Assembly (NCBI GenBank): GCA_035691285.1
Contig: DASSJI010000141.1
Coordinates: 1 to 55,687 of the forward strand
DNA from: DATFEN01 sp035691285
GTDB taxonomy: Bacteria; Acidobacteriota; Vicinamibacteria; Fen-336
DNA length: 55,687 bases
Direction: 5' to 3'
The position numbers were made by a program, and so were the translations under genes. Positions 45,797-55,107 of this stretch are shown in pieces. The notes under the pieces were generated by a model. That model did not search any database. It saw nothing but the letters and a program-made list of their open reading frames with translations, and had not been told where the DNA came from. How positions within the stretch are numbered: the first letter of the stretch is position 1; each line of letters opens with the position of its first letter.

Positions 45797-47202
45797 CCGA
45801 AGGCCGCTGACAGCGCCGCGCCGACGTCCAGGCCCAGCGTCGCGGGGTTGAGGACGCGCCTCGGGCGCAGCAGGTCGCGGGTCGCGGCGAGATCGAGGGA
45901 TTCCTCCCCTGAGCACGGCGAGCCGTCGCTTCGGCGCACCACCCGCGCCACGGGCCATGCGAAGCGCGCCTCGTCACGGCCGCCCGAGACGCTGACGACC
46001 CAGCGGCCGTCCGAGAGCTCGAGCAGGCTGCCCGGCGGGTAGAGCCCCAGCGCCTGGACGAAGAGCGCGAGGAGGTCGGAGTCGTAGGTCGATCCCCGGG
46101 CCGCCCACATCGAGGCCTGCGCCATGGGAGGAGGGAGCCCCGGCTGCTCGGGGCGCGGCGCGGTGAGGACGTCGTAGTCGTCGGCGATGCGCAGGATCCG
46201 GGCGAAGATCGAAGGCGGCTCGTCCGGGCCGTAGGCCGGAAGGTGGTGCTCCAGGACCACGCGCAGGCGGCGGAGCTTGCCCTCGTGGAAGCCGCGCTGG
46301 CGCGAGAGCAGGCGCAGGCCCGCCGAGGCGTGCGTGCTGCGCCCGGCGCCGGCCACGTAGCCGACGTCGTGCAGCATCGCGGCGACGCCGAGGTCGGCGA
46401 GGGCGCCCTCGGGCAGGCCGAGCCGTCGCCCCAGCAGCAGGGCCAGGTGGCTCACAGACACGAGATGGCGCTCGCCGACGTTGCCGGAGGCCCGGCGCAG
46501 CGGCCAGGCCGCGGCGCGGTCCTCGTGGCCGGGCAGCGCGTCCACCATGTCGACGACCGCTCGCCGCACCGGCAGCGGGTTCGGCAGCCGCCCGGAGCCC
46601 AGGCCCGCGAGGGCCTCGCGGGCGACGGCCGCGGCCTGGCGCGCCACCTCGTCGTGGCTCCGCACGACCGAGACCCGCTCGCCGCTGACGCGGAACCGGT
46701 AGCGGCCGAAGACCTCGACGTCGTGCACCGCCTGGAGCCGGCGCGCGAGGGCCGTCCGGGGCGGCCTCTCGGCGGGCGCGCCGAGCGCGCGGGCGAGGAC
46801 CTTCACGGCGGCCGTGCCGAGGGGCGCGTGGAAGGAGAGGCCGCCGACCTCATGGCGGAGCAGCTCGGCGGCGAAGGCGTCGACCACTACCTGCTCCTGC
46901 GGCCGCACCCGGAGGCGGACGTCGTTGACGAACACCTGGTCCTCGACCGTGACCAGATGGACGGCGCCGAGCAGGTCGAGGAGGCCCTTGAGGACCGTCG
47001 CGAAGTCCTCCGCCGGCTGGTCGAGGGCGTCGTTCTCGACGCTGTAGAGCCGGCTCGTCCGCACCAGCCCGTTCAGGAGGAAGACGAGCCGGTGGCCCTC
47101 GTCGCGCACGCGTCCCATCAGCTCGCGATCGTCGGCAAGGTAGGCGCGCCGCAGGGCCTTCTCGAGGCCGCGCTGCATCTCGTGGACCCGCGGGTCGCTC
47201 AT
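45793..47202 (-). CDS. HD-domain phosphohydrolase-like protein (HD-GYP relative)
   Basis: 469 aa. An N-terminal unrecognised part (about 1-225) precedes an HD domain with ERHLVSVSHLALLLGRRLGL, the HD pair in VAAMLHDVGY near residue 276, HASAGLRLLSRQRGF, VVLEHHLPAYG and IFARILRIADDYDVLTAPRP. This layout follows HD-GYP c-di-GMP phosphodiesterases, but the HHE and GYP signatures are altered (EHHLPAYGPDEPP), so activity is uncertain. A C-terminal tail with PPGSLLELSDGRWVVS also matches that group. Its ATG overlaps the stop of the HEAT-like gene upstream (ATGA), so the two are probably co-expressed. Confidence 0.82.
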   Translation of the reverse strand: MSDPRVHEMQRGLEKALRRAYLADDRELMGRVRDEGHRLVFLLNGLVRTSRLYSVENDALDQPAEDFATVLKGLLDLLGAVHLVTVEDQVFVNDVRLRVRPQEQVVVDAFAAELLRHEVGGLSFHAPLGTAAVKVLARALGAPAERPPRTALARRLQAVHDVEVFGRYRFRVSGERVSVVRSHDEVARQAAAVAREALAGLGSGRLPNPLPVRRAVVDMVDALPGHEDRAAAWPLRRASGNVGERHLVSVSHLALLLGRRLGLPEGALADLGVAAMLHDVGYVAGAGRSTHASAGLRLLSRQRGFHEGKLRRLRVVLEHHLPAYGPDEPPSIFARILRIADDYDVLTAPRPEQPGLPPPMAQASMWAARGSTYDSDLLALFVQALGLYPPGSLLELSDGRWVVSVSGGRDEARFAWPVARVVRRSDGSPCSGEESLDLAATRDLLRPRRVLNPATLGLDVGAALSAAFG

Positions 47203-48932
47203 CTGCCGCTCCGGTTGCGCTCGCGCTGTCCCAGCGCGCCGAGGATCCAGTCGTAGACCTCCGGCTCCGCGACGCCGAGGGCGGCCTCGAGGGCGGCGCC
47301 GGCTGCGTCGCCCTGGCTCTCCGCGAGCGCCATGGCTGCGGCGATCTGCTGGGCGGGGACGCCCGGCAGGGTCTTGCGGAGGAGGCCTCCGGGAGTCAGC
47401 CAGGCGGCGAAGCGCGCCACGCCCTGGTCGCCGGCGAGGGCTCCGAGCACCTGGCCGATCTGTGCAGCCTCGCCCGGTGCCAGGGACGCGCCGTGCTCCT
47501 CGAGGAAGCCCGACAGGAGGTCGACGAAGCGGCGGTCCCCGGTGCGGGCGATCATGCCGAGCACCCGCGCGCGACGCGTCAGGTCCGTGACCTTGAAGGC
47601 GTCGAAGTAGGCTCTTCCCACGGCGCCCGAGTACTCCATGGTCTCGAGATGCCAGAGCGCCTCGTCCTGGACCGCCTTGTCCGGGTGCGACGCCTGGCGC
47701 GCGATGAAGGCGGGCGCCTCCTCGCCGCCCATGTTCGCGAGGACGCGGAGGAGGTCCGAGGCCGTCTCGCCGGACGAGCCGTGGAAGCGCTCTTCGATCA
47801 TGGTGAGACGCCGCGTGCCATAGTGCTCGATGAGCTGTCGGGCCACGGCGCGCACCGCCGGCCCGGTCTCGACCTCGAGGACGTCGAGGACGGCAGCCAG
47901 GGAATCAGGACAGGCGCGGTCCAGGACCTCGACCAGGGTCGGGCTCAGCTTGCGCTGGTCGAAGGGCACCGAATGCAGGACGCGGCGCACGGCCCGGCGG
48001 TCACCGCAGCTGTCGAGGAGCTCGTAGAGCGCGGCATGGCGCGCCTGGTCCCAGGGCGGCTCCTCGGCGCCGGCCATGTCCCAGAGCAGGGAGATGAAGC
48101 GCTTGAGGGCTGGCAGGTGGTCCTCGTTCAGCAGGAAGTCGCGCACCTCGATGAACAGGTGCGAGACCTCCTCGAACGCCATGCGGGCCGTGGGATCGTC
48201 GAGCTCGCGGCGCAGCCGGCCGATCAGGGCGAGGCAGTCGTCCGGTATGCGGGTCGCGTCGGCCTCGGCGAGCAGCGCCGCGGCTCGCTCCGGGGACACC
48301 GCGACCCAGGACGGGGCCTGCGGCATCGGCAGCTCGGGCCGCGGAAGATCGACGTCGTCGGGGAGGCGCAGCCCGGGGTCCGGCTCGGCGGGCGCCGCGC
48401 CGGACGCGGCGTCGTCCTCCGGCACGATGCCCTCGACCGACACCACGTCCAGGTGCCGGAAGCGCGCCTTCCACAGCAGGGTGACGACGTCCTCCTCGCG
48501 CTGGTTGATGCCGGTGTAGCGGATCGACAGCACCTCGAGCAGGCGGGCCAGCTCGTCGGGCGAGAAGCCCGGACGAAAGCTGAGCTGGCGCACGCCGTCG
48601 CGGTACAGCCGGAACGCCAGGCTGCGCTCGCGATCGCGGTTGACGTAGACCGGCGCGTTCTCGAAGGCGATCTCGAGAGGCAGGACCTCGAGCGTGAGCG
48701 GGCCCTCCTCCTCGAGCGCCGCGGAAAGCTCGAGCAGGAGCTTCGTGATGAAGCGCTGGATGGTCTCGTTGTGGGGGTCGTAGAGCAGGAACGAGCGCGC
48801 CGTGGCGGCCAGCCGGGTGAGCAGCGAGGCGACCCGGTGCTGGCGCGGCGACAGCCCGGGCGCCGCCTGCTGCTCGCCCGCCTCCTGCGGGGTCTCCGCG
48901 GAGAGCGGGAAGCCAGCGGAGGGCTCCGACAT
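47199..48932 (-). CDS. Large helical (HEAT-like) protein of unknown function
   Basis: 577 aa with no signal peptide or membrane helix. The N-terminal domain (about 28-160) contains ATARSFLLYDPHNETIQRF and LPLEIAFENAPVYVNRD, motifs also seen at the N-terminus of HD-domain partner proteins in Acidobacteria-like genomes. An acidic, proline-rich linker follows (about 170-205). The C-terminal half is alpha-helical with HEAT-like units (for example VRAVARQLIEHYG, AVQDEALWHLETMEYSG, RRARVLGMIARTGDRRFVDL). Likely a scaffold for the HD protein encoded next. TAGGAT at 48941-48946 lies eight bases before the ATG. Confidence 0.75.
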   Translation of the reverse strand: MSEPSAGFPLSAETPQEAGEQQAAPGLSPRQHRVASLLTRLAATARSFLLYDPHNETIQRFITKLLLELSAALEEEGPLTLEVLPLEIAFENAPVYVNRDRERSLAFRLYRDGVRQLSFRPGFSPDELARLLEVLSIRYTGINQREEDVVTLLWKARFRHLDVVSVEGIVPEDDAASGAAPAEPDPGLRLPDDVDLPRPELPMPQAPSWVAVSPERAAALLAEADATRIPDDCLALIGRLRRELDDPTARMAFEEVSHLFIEVRDFLLNEDHLPALKRFISLLWDMAGAEEPPWDQARHAALYELLDSCGDRRAVRRVLHSVPFDQRKLSPTLVEVLDRACPDSLAAVLDVLEVETGPAVRAVARQLIEHYGTRRLTMIEERFHGSSGETASDLLRVLANMGGEEAPAFIARQASHPDKAVQDEALWHLETMEYSGAVGRAYFDAFKVTDLTRRARVLGMIARTGDRRFVDLLSGFLEEHGASLAPGEAAQIGQVLGALAGDQGVARFAAWLTPGGLLRKTLPGVPAQQIAAAMALAESQGDAAGAALEAALGVAEPEVYDWILGALGQRERNRSGR

Positions 48933-49008
48933 CCACCCGAATCCTAGCGGAAAAACCCGGCGCGGGTCGCGCCGCGCCCGGCCGTGCTAGGCTTCGCAGC
49001 CGGAAGCC
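48933..49008. promoter_or_regulatory. Divergent promoter region, HEAT/HD operon and kimA-like operon
   Basis: Minus strand: TAGGAT (48941-48946) eight bases before ATG. Plus strand: TAGGCT (48988-48993) fifteen bases before the TTG start, with GGAAG closer in. No clear -35 boxes. No c-di-AMP riboswitch (ydaO/kimA leader type) could fit in this short space. Confidence 0.35.
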
Positions 49009-50922
49009 TTGGGTCTCCCTGGACGACGGCTTCGCTCATTCCTGTTCGGACGCCCGCTCGCCACCGCGGATGCGCCTCACCAGGCCATCGGCAAGGCGGT
49101 GGGCCTCGCCGTCTTCGCCTCCGACGCCCTCTCCTCGACCGCCTACGCCACGCAGGAGATCCTCGTGGTGCTGGCGCTCGCGGGCACGGCCGCCTTCCAC
49201 CACGCGCTGCCGATCTCGGTCGCCATCGTCGCGCTCTTGTCGATCGTGACGCTGTCCTACCGGCAGACGATCCACGCCTATCCGGGCGGCGGCGGCGCCT
49301 ACGTCGTGGCCCGCGACAACCTGGGCGAGCTGCCGGCGCAGGTCGCGGGCGCCGCGCTCCTCACCGACTACATCCTCACCGTGGCGGTGTCGGTCTCCTC
49401 GGGCGTCGCGCAGATCGCGTCGGCCTTTCCCATCGTCTACGCGCACCGCGTCGCCGTCTCGGTGGCCTGCGTGCTGCTGGTCGGCTTCGTGAACCTGCGC
49501 GGCGTGAAGGAGTCGGGGAAGGTCTTCGCCGTGCCGACGTACTTCTTCATCGTCATGCTGTTCCTGACCGTGGGCCTCGGCTTCGTCCGATACTTCTTCG
49601 GCGCCCTCGGGACGGTGCCCGAGCCTCCGCCCCTCGAGATCCACGCCAGCTCGGCCCTCACGCTCTTCGTGCTGCTCCACGCCTTCTCGAACGGCACCAC
49701 CGCCCTCACGGGCATCGAGGCGATCTCGAACGGCATCATGGCCTTCCGCGAGCCCCGCAGCCACAACGCCGCGGTCACGCTGCTCTGGATGGCGGGCATC
49801 CTGAGCACGCTGTTCCTGGGCATCTCCTTCCTCGCGGTGCATGCCGGCGCGGTGCCGTCGGAGATCGACACCGTGATCTCGCAGCTCGCCCGGACCGTCT
49901 ACGGGGGGCGCGAGCTGCCCTACCTGCTGACGATCGCGGCGACGACCCTCATCCTCATCATGGCGGCCAACACCGCGTTCGCGGACTTCCCCCGCCTCGG
50001 CGCGCTGCAGGCCGAGGACGGCTTCCTGCCGCGCCAGCTCGCATACCGGGGCAGCCGCCTGGTGTTCTCCCGCGGGATCGCGCTGCTGTCCATCGTGGCG
50101 TCGCTGCTGATCGTGGCCTTCGAGGCCAGCGTGACCGGCCTCATCCCACTCTACGCGATCGGCGTGTTCCTCTCGTTCACGCTGTCCCAGGCCGGCATGG
50201 CGCGGCGCTGGTGGAAGAGCGGGCAGGTCGCGCCCGGTGCGGTCGTGAGGGAGCGGTCGTCGGAGCTGCGGCACGAGCCGAGCTGGCGCTGGCGCATGGC
50301 GCTGAACGGCTTCGGCGCGATCATGACCGCCGCCGTGATGCTCGTGTTCGCGGTGACGAAGTTCGGCGAGGGCGCCTGGATCATCGTGATCCTGATCCCG
50401 CTCCTCGTGTTCGTGTTCGTCTCGATCCACGGTCACTACCGCGACCTGGCGGGCCGCCTCTCCCTCGAGGCCTGGGGCGTACCGCCGCGCGTGCGGCGGC
50501 ACCGCGTGATCCTGGCGGTCAGCGGCGTCCATCGGGGAACGGTGGCGGCGCTCCGGTACGCCCGGGCGCTGTCCGACGACATCACCGCGGTGCACGTGTC
50601 GATCAGCGCCGCCGAGTCCGAGGCGCTCAAGGCCAAGTGGGGGATGTGGGGGAACGGCGTGCGCCTGGTGGTGCTGGAGTCGCCCTACCGCCTGCTGCTG
50701 GAGCCGCTCCTCGACTACATCCAGGGCGTGGAGCGGCTGCGGCAGCCCGGCGAGACGCTGACGATCGTCGTGCCGCAGTTCGTGCCGCGCCGATCCTGGC
50801 ACAACCTGCTGCACGCCCAGACCGCGGTGTTCCTGCGGCTGGCGCTGCTGTTCCGGCCCGGAATCGTGATCACGAACGTGCCGTACCACGTGGACCTCGA
50901 GCCCTCGACCCTGGAGGCGTGA
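49009..50922 (+). CDS. kimA: KimA-type potassium importer (APC superfamily, K+/H+ symporter)
   Basis: 637 aa from TTG. An extensive resemblance to Bacillus KimA (YdaO) is visible from memory. SDALSSTAYATQEIL and LSYRQTIHAYPGGGGAYVVA open the membrane part. TDYILTVAVSVSSG, FSNGTTALTGIEAISNGI and ANTAFADFPRLGALQAEDGF follow. After 12 helices comes a cytosolic Usp-like domain (about 500-630) with LSDDITAVHVSIS, NGVRLVVLESPYR and VPQFVPRRSWHNLLHAQTA. KimA imports potassium with protons and is inhibited by c-di-AMP in Firmicutes. Here two RCK proteins follow instead, and the first overlaps its stop by one base. Confidence 0.88.
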   Translation: MGLPGRRLRSFLFGRPLATADAPHQAIGKAVGLAVFASDALSSTAYATQEILVVLALAGTAAFHHALPISVAIVALLSIVTLSYRQTIHAYPGGGGAYVVARDNLGELPAQVAGAALLTDYILTVAVSVSSGVAQIASAFPIVYAHRVAVSVACVLLVGFVNLRGVKESGKVFAVPTYFFIVMLFLTVGLGFVRYFFGALGTVPEPPPLEIHASSALTLFVLLHAFSNGTTALTGIEAISNGIMAFREPRSHNAAVTLLWMAGILSTLFLGISFLAVHAGAVPSEIDTVISQLARTVYGGRELPYLLTIAATTLILIMAANTAFADFPRLGALQAEDGFLPRQLAYRGSRLVFSRGIALLSIVASLLIVAFEASVTGLIPLYAIGVFLSFTLSQAGMARRWWKSGQVAPGAVVRERSSELRHEPSWRWRMALNGFGAIMTAAVMLVFAVTKFGEGAWIIVILIPLLVFVFVSIHGHYRDLAGRLSLEAWGVPPRVRRHRVILAVSGVHRGTVAALRYARALSDDITAVHVSISAAESEALKAKWGMWGNGVRLVVLESPYRLLLEPLLDYIQGVERLRQPGETLTIVVPQFVPRRSWHNLLHAQTAVFLRLALLFRPGIVITNVPYHVDLEPSTLEA

Positions 50923-51575
50923 TGTTCTTCCTCGTCGTCGGATGCGGTCGCTTCGGCTCGGAGCTGGCCTACGGGCTGCACCGGGAGGGGCACCAGGTGA
51001 CGGTCATCGACCGCGTCGGCGGGTCCTTCGAGCACCTGCCCGGCGACTATCGGGGCCGCACGATCGAGGCCGAGGTGCTGGCCGAGGACGTCCTGAAGCG
51101 CGCCGGCGTGGAGCAGGCCGACGGCCTGGCGGCCGTCACGAACTCGGACCCGGTGAACGCCGTGGTGGGCCACGTCGCCCAGACGGTGTTCCGCGTGCCG
51201 AGCGTGGTGGTTCGCAACTACGATCCCCGCTACCGGCCCCTGCTGGAATCGTTCAAGCTGAAGGTGGTGAGCTCGACCGCCTGGGGCGCGCGGCGGATCG
51301 AGGCCTTTCTCAAGGGAGGCGCGTCGCGGACCGTCGTGGCCGTGGGGCACGGCGAGGTGGAGATCCAGGAGCTGCTGGTGCCCGCGGCCTGGGCGGGCAA
51401 GCGGCTCGAGGAGGTGCTTCCCGCCGAGGGCTGCACGCCCGTCTCCCTGACCCGCGTCGGCAAGGCCGAGATGGCGAGCGGAGCGACGCGCCTCGAGGCC
51501 GGGGACGTGGTTCACGTCGGCGTGACGCAGGGGGCGGCGGCCGCGCTCCTGCGCCGGCTCGCGGGGGAGCGCTGA
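50922..51575 (+). CDS. TrkA-like RCK protein 1 (KTN/TrkA_N + TrkA_C)
   Basis: 217 aa. An N-terminal Rossmann RCK domain, MFFLVVGCGRFGSELAYGL, carries the GxGxxG nucleotide site (residues 8-13). An acidic strand end VIDR and VTNSDPVNAVVGHVAQTVF follow. The C-terminal half from about residue 135 (VEIQELLVPAAWAGKRLEEV) is a TrkA_C ligand-binding domain. RCK proteins gate potassium channels and transporters by binding NAD(H), ATP/ADP or c-di-AMP. Its start overlaps the KimA stop, so it is probably made with and regulates that transporter. Confidence 0.9.
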   Translation: MFFLVVGCGRFGSELAYGLHREGHQVTVIDRVGGSFEHLPGDYRGRTIEAEVLAEDVLKRAGVEQADGLAAVTNSDPVNAVVGHVAQTVFRVPSVVVRNYDPRYRPLLESFKLKVVSSTAWGARRIEAFLKGGASRTVVAVGHGEVEIQELLVPAAWAGKRLEEVLPAEGCTPVSLTRVGKAEMASGATRLEAGDVVHVGVTQGAAAALLRRLAGER

Positions 51576-51576
51576 C

Positions 51577-52260
51577 GTGTTCGTGCTGATCGGCGGAGGC
51601 GGTCACACCGGGGCGCGCCTGGCGTCCTTCCTCCTCGCGCAGCGCCACGAAGTGCGGCTCATCGAGCCCCGCCGAGAGGTGCTGGCGCACCTCCACAGGG
51701 ACCTGCCCACCGAGGCGATCGTGGAGGGCAGCGCCACCGATCCGCGCGTGCTCGACGCGGCGGACGCGTCGCGGGCGGCGGTCGTCGCGGCCTGCATGGC
51801 GAGCGACGCCGAGAGCCTGGCGCTGTGCCACATGGCCCGGGTGCTGTACAAGGTGCCGCGCACGATCGCCTGCATCAACAATCCGCGGAACGCGTGGCTG
51901 TTCGACGACACCTTCCACGTGGACGTGGCGCTCGATCAGTCGGACATCCTGGCCAAGCTGATCGAGCAGGAGATGTCCCTGGGCGAGATGATGACGCTGC
52001 TCAAGCTGCGCCGCGGCCGCTTCTCCCTCGTCAGCGAGAAGCTGCCTCCCCGCGCCCGGGCCACGGGAGTCGCCATCAAGGATCTGCCGCTGCCGGCGAA
52101 CTGCGTGATCGCCGCCATCCTCCGCAAGGGTGAGATCGTGATCCCGCGCGGGCCGCTCACCGTCGAGGCGGGGGACGAGATCCTCGCCATCGTCGACGCC
52201 GAGGGAGCGCCGGCCCTCGAGGCGCTCTTCGGCCATCCGCACCGGGAGCGGAAGCCCTGA
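51577..52260 (+). CDS. TrkA-like RCK protein 2 (KTN/TrkA_N + TrkA_C)
   Basis: 227 aa from GTG one base after the previous stop, with GGGGGAG upstream. The nucleotide motif is VLIGGGGHTGARLASFL (residues 3-19), and the acidic residue at the end of the second strand is Glu31 (VRLIEPRRE). TACINNPRNAWLFDDTFHVD and VALDQSDILAKLIEQEM are typical RCK segments. The TrkA_C part contains ATGVAIKDLPLPANCVIAAI and GPLTVEAGDEILAIVD. It differs clearly from protein 1, so a heteromeric RCK ring is possible. Confidence 0.9.
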   Translation: MFVLIGGGGHTGARLASFLLAQRHEVRLIEPRREVLAHLHRDLPTEAIVEGSATDPRVLDAADASRAAVVAACMASDAESLALCHMARVLYKVPRTIACINNPRNAWLFDDTFHVDVALDQSDILAKLIEQEMSLGEMMTLLKLRRGRFSLVSEKLPPRARATGVAIKDLPLPANCVIAAILRKGEIVIPRGPLTVEAGDEILAIVDAEGAPALEALFGHPHRERKP

Positions 52261-52326
52261 ACCAGTTCGACTTCATGAGCAGGCCCTCGAGCACTTCAAC
52301 AGGATCAACGGCCACCTCGCCGGTGT

Positions 52327-52355
52327 TTGACTGGCCCGGGGCGGGCCATTACCAT
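52327..52355 (+). promoter_or_regulatory. sucCD-ndk promoter with a palindrome in the spacer
   Basis: TTGACT (52327-52332), a 17-base spacer and TACCAT (52350-52355) form one of the best sigma70-like promoters in the window. The spacer holds a perfect inverted repeat TGGCCCG-GGG-CGGGCCA (52332-52348), where a repressor or activator could bind. The leader is about 40 bases. GGAGG (52390-52394) serves the sucC GTG. Confidence 0.6.
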
Positions 52356-52402
52356 CGGCGGGCCTTTCCGGGCCCCCCAGGCCCACGCCGGAGGATACCC
52401 GC

Positions 52403-53574
52403 GTGAAGATCCACGAATACCAGGCGAAGGCGGTGCTCGCCTCGTTCGGGGTGCCCGTCCCCAGGGGCAAGGTCGCCTACAGCGCCGACGAGGCCGTGGA
52501 GAACGGGAAGGAGCTGGGCTTCCCCGTGGTGGTCAAGGCCCAGATCCACGCCGGCGGGCGCGGCAAGGCCGGGGGCATCAAGCTCGCCCGCTCGGCCGAG
52601 GAGTGCGAGGCCCTCGCCAAGTCCATGCTCGGCATGGTCCTGAAGACGCACCAGACCGGCCCCGAGGGCCGTGTCGTGCGCCGTCTGCTCATCGAGCAGG
52701 GCATGGACCTGAGGGGCTCGAAGGAGATGTACCTCGCGGTGATCGTCGATCGCGCGAGCGGCTGCCCGGTGTTCATGGCTTCGGCCGAGGGTGGCGTGGA
52801 CATCGAAGAGGTCGCCGCCCGGAACCCGAAGGCGATCCTCAAGGAGGCCGTGAGCCCGGCGGCCGGCTTCCAGCCTTTCCAGGCGCGCAAGCTGGCCTTC
52901 GGCCTCGGCCTGCCCAGCGCGACGCTCCCGAAGGCCGTTCCGTTCATGCAGGCGCTCTTCCGCGCCTTCGAGGGGATCGACGCGAGCCTCGTGGAGATCA
53001 ACCCCTTCCTCATGACGGGCAGGGGCGAGCTGCTCGCCCTCGATGCGAAGCTGGGCCTCGACGACAACGCGCTCTACCGCCACTCGGAGCTGCGCGAGCT
53101 GCGCGACTTCGACGAGGAGGACCCCCTCGAGGTCGAGGCCTCCAAGCACAGCCTCAACTACATCAAGCTCGAGGGCGGCAACGTCGGCTGCATGGTGAAC
53201 GGCGCGGGCCTGGCGATGGCGACGATGGACATCATCAAGCTCGCCGGCGGCAGCCCCGCGAACTTCCTCGACGTGGGCGGCGGCGCGAGCGCCGAGCAGA
53301 TCCGCAACGCCTTCCGCATCCTGATGTCGGACAAGGAGGTGAGGGCGGTCCTGATCAACATCTTCGGCGGCATCCTGCGCTGCGACGTGCTGGCCGAGGG
53401 CGTGATCGCCGCCGTGCGGGATCTCAACGTCCAGCTCCCCGTGGTGGTGCGCATGAAGGGCAACAACGAGGAGCGCGGCAAGGACATGCTGAGGGCCTCG
53501 GGGCTGAACTTCACGGCGGCCGACGACATGACCGAGGCGGCGAAGCAGGTGGTCGCCGCGGCGGGAGGTGTGCG

Positions 53575-53578
<4 letters not shown>
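52403..53578 (+). CDS. sucC: Succinyl-CoA synthetase beta subunit
   Basis: 391 aa from GTG with GGAGG eight bases upstream. ATP-grasp subunit that, with SucD, converts succinyl-CoA to succinate while making ATP or GTP. It starts MKIHEYQAKAVLASFGVPVP. KAQIHAGGRGKAGGIKLA, SLVEINPFLMTGRGELLALD and the C-terminal VLINIFGGILRCDVLAEGV are conserved. Stop overlaps sucD start (GTGA). Confidence 0.97.
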
Positions 53579-54458
<880 letters not shown>

Positions 54459-54462
<4 letters not shown>

Positions 54463-54875
54463 CCGAACGCACTCTGTCGATCATCAAGCCGGACGCCGTG
54501 AAGGCAGGCCGGGCGGGCGCCATCCTGGACCGCGTCGAGCGGGCGGGCTTCAGGCTGATCGCCGTGCGCCTGCGGACCCTCACGCTGGCCGAGGCCGAGG
54601 GCTTCTATCACGTCCACCGGGAGCGGCCGTTCTTCGCCAGCCTGTGCACGTTCATGTCCTCGGGACCGTGCCTGACCATGGTCCTCGAGCGGGACGACGC
54701 GATCGCGCGACTGCGCGAGCTGATGGGCGCGACGGACCCCGCGAAGGCCGCTCCGGGCACGATCCGCAAGGACTTCGCCGCCTCGATCGAGGCGAACGCG
54801 ATCCACGGCTCCGACGCCGCCGACACCGCCGCGTTCGAGATCGGCTACTTCTTCCCGGGGATCGAGCTGCGCTAG
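54459..54875 (+). CDS. ndk: Nucleoside diphosphate kinase
   Basis: 138 aa from TTG overlapping the sucD stop. It transfers the gamma phosphate between nucleoside triphosphates and diphosphates. RTLSIIKPDAVKAGRAGAIL starts the fold, and the active histidine is His116 in ANAIHGSDAADTAAFEIGYF. Co-translation with sucCD would link the GTP or ATP made by succinyl-CoA synthetase to the nucleotide pool. Confidence 0.97.
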
Positions 54876-54885
54876 CATCGAGAGC

Positions 54886-55107
54886 ATGGCGGGCCTCTCG
54901 GGAGCCGGGCGCGTCCTGGTCGCGGCCGGCATCGTCCTCGTCGTCCTCGGCCTCGTGCTCGTCCTGGCGGAGCGCGTCCCTGGCCTGGGGCGGCTGCCCG
55001 GGGACTTCGTGCTGCGGCGTGGCGGCTTCACGCTGTACGTGCCCGTCACGACCTGTCTGCTGCTCAGCGCGCTGCTGACGCTGGCCCTGGCCCTGCTGCG
55101 CCGATGA
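54886..55107 (+). CDS. DUF2905 family small membrane protein
   Basis: 73 aa with two hydrophobic helices (VLVAAGIVLVVLGLVLVLAE and YVPVTTCLLLSALLTLALAL) joined by GLGRLPGDFVLRRGGFTLYV, the DUF2905 signature (GRLPGD). Function unknown. Family members have this size and sit in the inner membrane. Stop overlaps the start of the DUF4388 gene (ATGA). Confidence 0.9.
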   Translation: MAGLSGAGRVLVAAGIVLVVLGLVLVLAERVPGLGRLPGDFVLRRGGFTLYVPVTTCLLLSALLTLALALLRR

